Origin: REDI01 sp038123735
GTDB taxonomy: Bacteria > Myxococcota_A > UBA796 > GCA-2862545
Length of the DNA: 64,000 nt
NCBI GenBank assembly: GCA_038123735.1
Contig: JAYPAP010000002.1
Span: 65,402-129,401, forward strand
Direction: 5' to 3'
The notes below the pieces were generated by a model that saw nothing but the letters and a program-made list of their open reading frames with translations, did not search any database and had not been told where the DNA came from. How positions within the stretch are numbered: position 1 is the first letter of the stretch; every line of letters starts with the position of its first letter. The translations under genes and the position numbers were made by a program. This document shows positions 63,606-64,000 of the stretch, one piece after another.

Positions 63606-63733
63606 ATCAAATGTGGTGGAAATCGCACGGAACTCTCCGGCCGCGTGACGCGGACTGGTTACATCGGGTCGTGTGGACCGTGGGACTTTATCCACTGCGG
63701 ACGTTGAGTTAGAACGATGGAACTGGAGTTAGA

Positions 63734-64000
63734 ATGACTGTAAACAAGGTGATCCTGGTTGGAAATCTCGGCCGCGACCCGGAAATGCGCACCAGCCAGA
63801 ACGGAAATGCGATCGCGAACCTCAACATCGCCACCACGGAGCGCCGCAAAGACCGTGATGGCAATTGGAACGACCACACGGAATGGCATCGTGTAGTCGC
63901 CTTCGGCAAGACTGCCGAAACGGCGGGCCGTTACCTTTCGAAGGGTCGTCAGGTCTACATCGAGGGCAAGCTGTCTACTCGAAAGTGGCAAGACAAAGAG
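63734..64000 (+). CDS. ssb: Single-stranded DNA-binding protein, cut by window edge
   Basis: The first 89 residues are visible before the right edge. MTVNKVILVGNLGRDPEMR, then LNIATTERRKDRDGNWNDHTEWHRVVAFGKTAE and GRQVYIEGKL are the classical OB-fold of bacterial SSB. GGAG lies 5 bases before ATG 63734. The C-terminal acidic tip lies outside the window. Confidence 0.97.
   Translation, partial: MTVNKVILVGNLGRDPEMRTSQNGNAIANLNIATTERRKDRDGNWNDHTEWHRVVAFGKTAETAGRYLSKGRQVYIEGKLSTRKWQDKE

Overview
The window looks like one scaffold of a Gram-negative, GC-rich bacterium, probably a metagenome assembly. The best guess is a Myxococcota or related 'deltaproteobacterial' lineage. Pointers are many long lipoproteins with a lipobox cysteine, a membrane-anchored Ser/Thr kinase, choice-of-anchor-D/VWA lipoproteins, GldF/GldG-like ABC proteins, a rhomboid protease, an SCP2 protein and a single-chain PUFA-type synthase. 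No rRNA, tRNA, insertion sequence, prophage or CRISPR array was seen. The scaffold carries six 10-N gaps and one 100-N gap. Each breaks a real gene, so the apparent frameshifts there are assembly effects, not pseudogenes.

Layout. 1-430: a cobalamin riboswitch on the minus strand leading into a truncated lipoprotein gene. 0.4-6.6 kb: malate dehydrogenase, a secreted helical protein, a ComF-like phosphoribosyltransferase, two unknown proteins, a PHP phosphoesterase and an SCP2 protein. 6.6-11 kb: a 1024-residue PHP (CehA-like) lipoprotein and a divergent porin. 11-19 kb: a minus-strand block reading rhomboid protease, SRPBCC protein, Ser/Thr kinase, ABC ATPase, ABC permease, GldG-like protein and a possible lipid-binding lipoprotein. 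The four genes from kinase to GldG overlap by 3-4 bases and are probably translationally coupled. 19.1-28.1 kb, plus strand: CrcB, PspA, a small partner, two paralogous GT-C type membrane glycosyltransferase-like giants and a thioredoxin-octaheme cytochrome fusion.

28.3-41 kb holds two related VWA lipoproteins (one behind a sigma-54 type promoter), a gpmI-ltaE pair, an IPT/TIG-like lipoprotein, a three-gene D-amino-acid-like cluster (FAD oxidase, DUF1444-like protein, DppA), a fused 2-oxoacid dehydrogenase E1 and a small lipoprotein. 41-49.6 kb holds metG, an unknown gene, an operon ICMT-lipoprotein-aat-membrane protein, a sulfatase-like gene and a GNAT acetyltransferase. 49.6-60 kb is one giant gene for a NMO/PfaD-like - KS - AT - KS - (ACP) at least 4 - KR - DH - phosphopantetheinyl-transferase synthase. 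60.5-64 kb holds a small acidic protein, an adenosine deaminase family enzyme, a DegP-like protease and the start of ssb.

Most striking points: the self-contained lipid/polyketide megasynthase, whose visible ACPs all carry Thr where Ser is the usual phosphopantetheine site; the kinase-coupled GldA/F/G-like exporter; the PspA / twin GT-C / Trx-octaheme cluster; and the riboswitch-controlled lipoprotein at the left edge.
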